Assembly: GCA_025354565.1 (NCBI GenBank)
Contig: JANXMQ010000203.1
Span: forward strand, 1 to 43,197
Direction of reading: 5' to 3'
Length of the DNA stretch: 43,197 nucleotides
DNA from: Akkermansiaceae bacterium
GTDB taxonomy: Bacteria; Verrucomicrobiota; Verrucomicrobiia; Verrucomicrobiales; Akkermansiaceae
The notes under the pieces are model-generated. The model did not search any database and was not told where the DNA came from. It saw only the letters and a list, made by a program, of their open reading frames with translations. The translations under genes were made by a program, and so were the position numbers. Position 1 is the first letter of the stretch, and each line of letters opens with the position of its first letter. Below are positions 42,001 to 43,197 of this stretch, piece by piece.

Positions 42001-43197
42001 TCAGAACCTACCCATCTTGAACAAGCGGCCGAGGTCTCCACTGTCGTCGAGGGTGAGTATGATTTCCTCCGGCGAAGGGCAGAGGCCTGTGGTGTCTTCT
42101 TGGGTCGGAATGTCTTCGCTGAGGGCACTGAAGATGTATTGAATGCCGTGAGAGGCGGAGGTTTCGCGGATGATCCGCAGTAGGGCCAGCTTGAGTTTAT
42201 TCTGGAAGCGTTCGAGGCCGCCGTCGTGATAGACGAAGTGGAAAAAGGGTTCTTTGGCGTAGCTGATGAGAACGGCGAGGTCGAATGCGATGCAAAGCAA
42301 TTGGCGGAATGAAGTGCCACGGTCTTCCTCGGTGTGAAGGTCTGTGTCGGCATCGCTGAACTCGGCGTGGGGGTCGAGATTTCCTTCTCCGTTTTGGTCG
42401 AGGTAAAGCAACGCGGTGAGGCCAAGCACCTCCTTAACGATGCGGTTGAAAGTACGCTGGATTTCCTGGTAGCGCGGACTGCCATGATGGACCATTTGGC
42501 GGATCTCGGCGGTCAGTTGCTCGGCACGGGCTTTGGTTTCGCGAAGATCATCTTGAATGGCCAGGAGACCTTCCAACTTGGCGGCTCGGGTCTCCATGAG
42601 GGTAAGATTGGCGCGGTCTTGGTCAATCTGGCGCTGGAGATCCTTGAATTTTCGCAGACTGTCAGTCCCGCCAAGAACTTGCAGGATGTCTTTCCGGCGG
42701 CTCGAGAGGGTGGCATTTGCTTGCTCGATGGCGGTAATTTCTGCGCGGAGCGTTACGACTCGGTTTAGAAGGGCACCTTTTCGTTCCGTGAGGATCCGGT
42801 GGTTGAAATCGATTAGATCTTCGTAATCCCGAACAAGCTGCTCTGGGAATGTGAGCTGGGCCTCATTGAAAACGCGCTGAATATCCGTGAGGTCGAAGCG
42901 GATGTTGTCTTCGAGTCCGCGCTCGATCTGGGCGAGATCATGGCGGGCATTATAAAGGAGGGTGTTGTTGGCGGCGATTTCGGTTTCAATGGACTCTGCC
43001 ACCTCGCGTGCAAGCTCGGTTTCCTGTCCGTGAAAATCGAAGGCATCGATGGCGCGGACTTTGGTTTCCACCTCGTCGCGTTTGACGGCGATGCTGGCGC
43101 GCAGTTTGTCGAAATCCTTTGGTTTAAGTGTGATTTCAGCTTGGAGTTCGGCGGCGTTGGCTTGGAGCTTTGCTGATGCGGCATCGGCATCGTATTT
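42001..43197 (-). CDS. DUF2326 coiled-coil ATPase, 5' end outside window
   Basis: The frame is open from the right edge to TGA at 42001, giving the last 398 residues. Residues about 1-230 of this part are coiled-coil-like (DFDKLRASIAVKRDEVETKV, NRVVTLRAEITAIEQANATL). The C-terminal region is the DUF2326 domain with SFRQLLCIAFDLAVL and FFHFVYHDGGLERFQNKLK, where YHDGG is the Walker B/D-loop region of these SMC/RecN-like ATPases. The Walker A part must lie upstream, outside the window. DUF2326 proteins are the ATPase of ABC-3C conflict systems, which include middle-component adaptors and effectors that should be encoded beyond the right edge. Confidence 0.82.
   Translation of the reverse strand, partial: KYDADAASAKLQANAAELQAEITLKPKDFDKLRASIAVKRDEVETKVRAIDAFDFHGQETELAREVAESIETEIAANNTLLYNARHDLAQIERGLEDNIRFDLTDIQRVFNEAQLTFPEQLVRDYEDLIDFNHRILTERKGALLNRVVTLRAEITAIEQANATLSSRRKDILQVLGGTDSLRKFKDLQRQIDQDRANLTLMETRAAKLEGLLAIQDDLRETKARAEQLTAEIRQMVHHGSPRYQEIQRTFNRIVKEVLGLTALLYLDQNGEGNLDPHAEFSDADTDLHTEEDRGTSFRQLLCIAFDLAVLISYAKEPFFHFVYHDGGLERFQNKLKLALLRIIRETSASHGIQYIFSALSEDIPTQEDTTGLCPSPEEIILTLDDSGDLGRLFKMGRF

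Noticed and set aside
1-43197. tRNA or rRNA genes, riboswitches
   Set aside because: I looked for T-loop-like GTTCGA stretches with cloverleaf partners and for conserved riboswitch cores in the gaps and saw none; a covariance-model search would be needed to exclude small RNAs.

Overview
The window looks like a chromosomal segment of a fairly GC-rich Gram-negative bacterium, most likely in or near the Verrucomicrobiota. This is inferred from gene content: a pseudopilin of the type abundant in the PVC group, DUF2264, DUF3472 and DUF885 proteins, a PIN-PhoH ATPase, menaquinone genes and a heptosyltransferase-like GT9. No rRNA or tRNA gene was seen to fix the taxonomy.

Layout. (1) 1-2.9 kb: tail of an unknown gene (possibly a McrB-like ATPase), a McrC-like DUF2357/PD-(D/E)XK gene, and a decayed hsdR remnant fused to its 3' end. 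(2) 3.1-19.9 kb: housekeeping block with ndk, rfbB, a membrane protein/pseudopilin/ABC ATPase operon, three ABC systems in all, an MBL hydrolase, a GT9, a HAD phosphatase, an RppH-like NUDIX enzyme, an IscU-like scaffold, two envelope proteins and a DUF885 metallopeptidase. (3) 19.9-30.7 kb: a defence island entirely on the minus strand. It is a type I restriction-modification operon, read hsdM > dinD-like > small ORF > hsdS > DUF262/DUF1524 > abiEi > abiEii > hsdR. (4) 30.8-39.3 kb: a decayed DUF2264 gene, phoH, menE-menC, a hicAB toxin-antitoxin module beside a broken HAD gene, a DUF3472 gene, menA and a Bax-inhibitor-1 membrane protein. (5) 39.3-43.2 kb: a zinc-ribbon/TPR gene flanked by short repeats, a hypothetical gene, the tail of a helicase, and a DUF2326 (ABC-3C type) coiled-coil ATPase running off the right edge.

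How it works together. HsdM and HsdS look complete, but HsdR is split by one in-frame TGA and also lacks the segment that should carry the Walker A motif. The locus therefore probably methylates without restricting. A dinD-like gene sits between hsdM and hsdS, bracketed by a 62-bp duplication of the hsdM end. It carries a 30-bp hairpin that encodes exactly ten residues, and that hairpin recurs in frame in the adjoining small ORF. A different palindromic insert sits in frame inside hsdM. Upstream of abiEi are three TTTCAC/GTGAAA palindromes, the expected operators of an AbiE module.

The strongest window-wide signal is a pentamer, CTAAC/GTTAG. It occurs about 2.4 times per kb in the housekeeping blocks, in every reading phase and on both strands, but only about 0.4 per kb in the defence regions.
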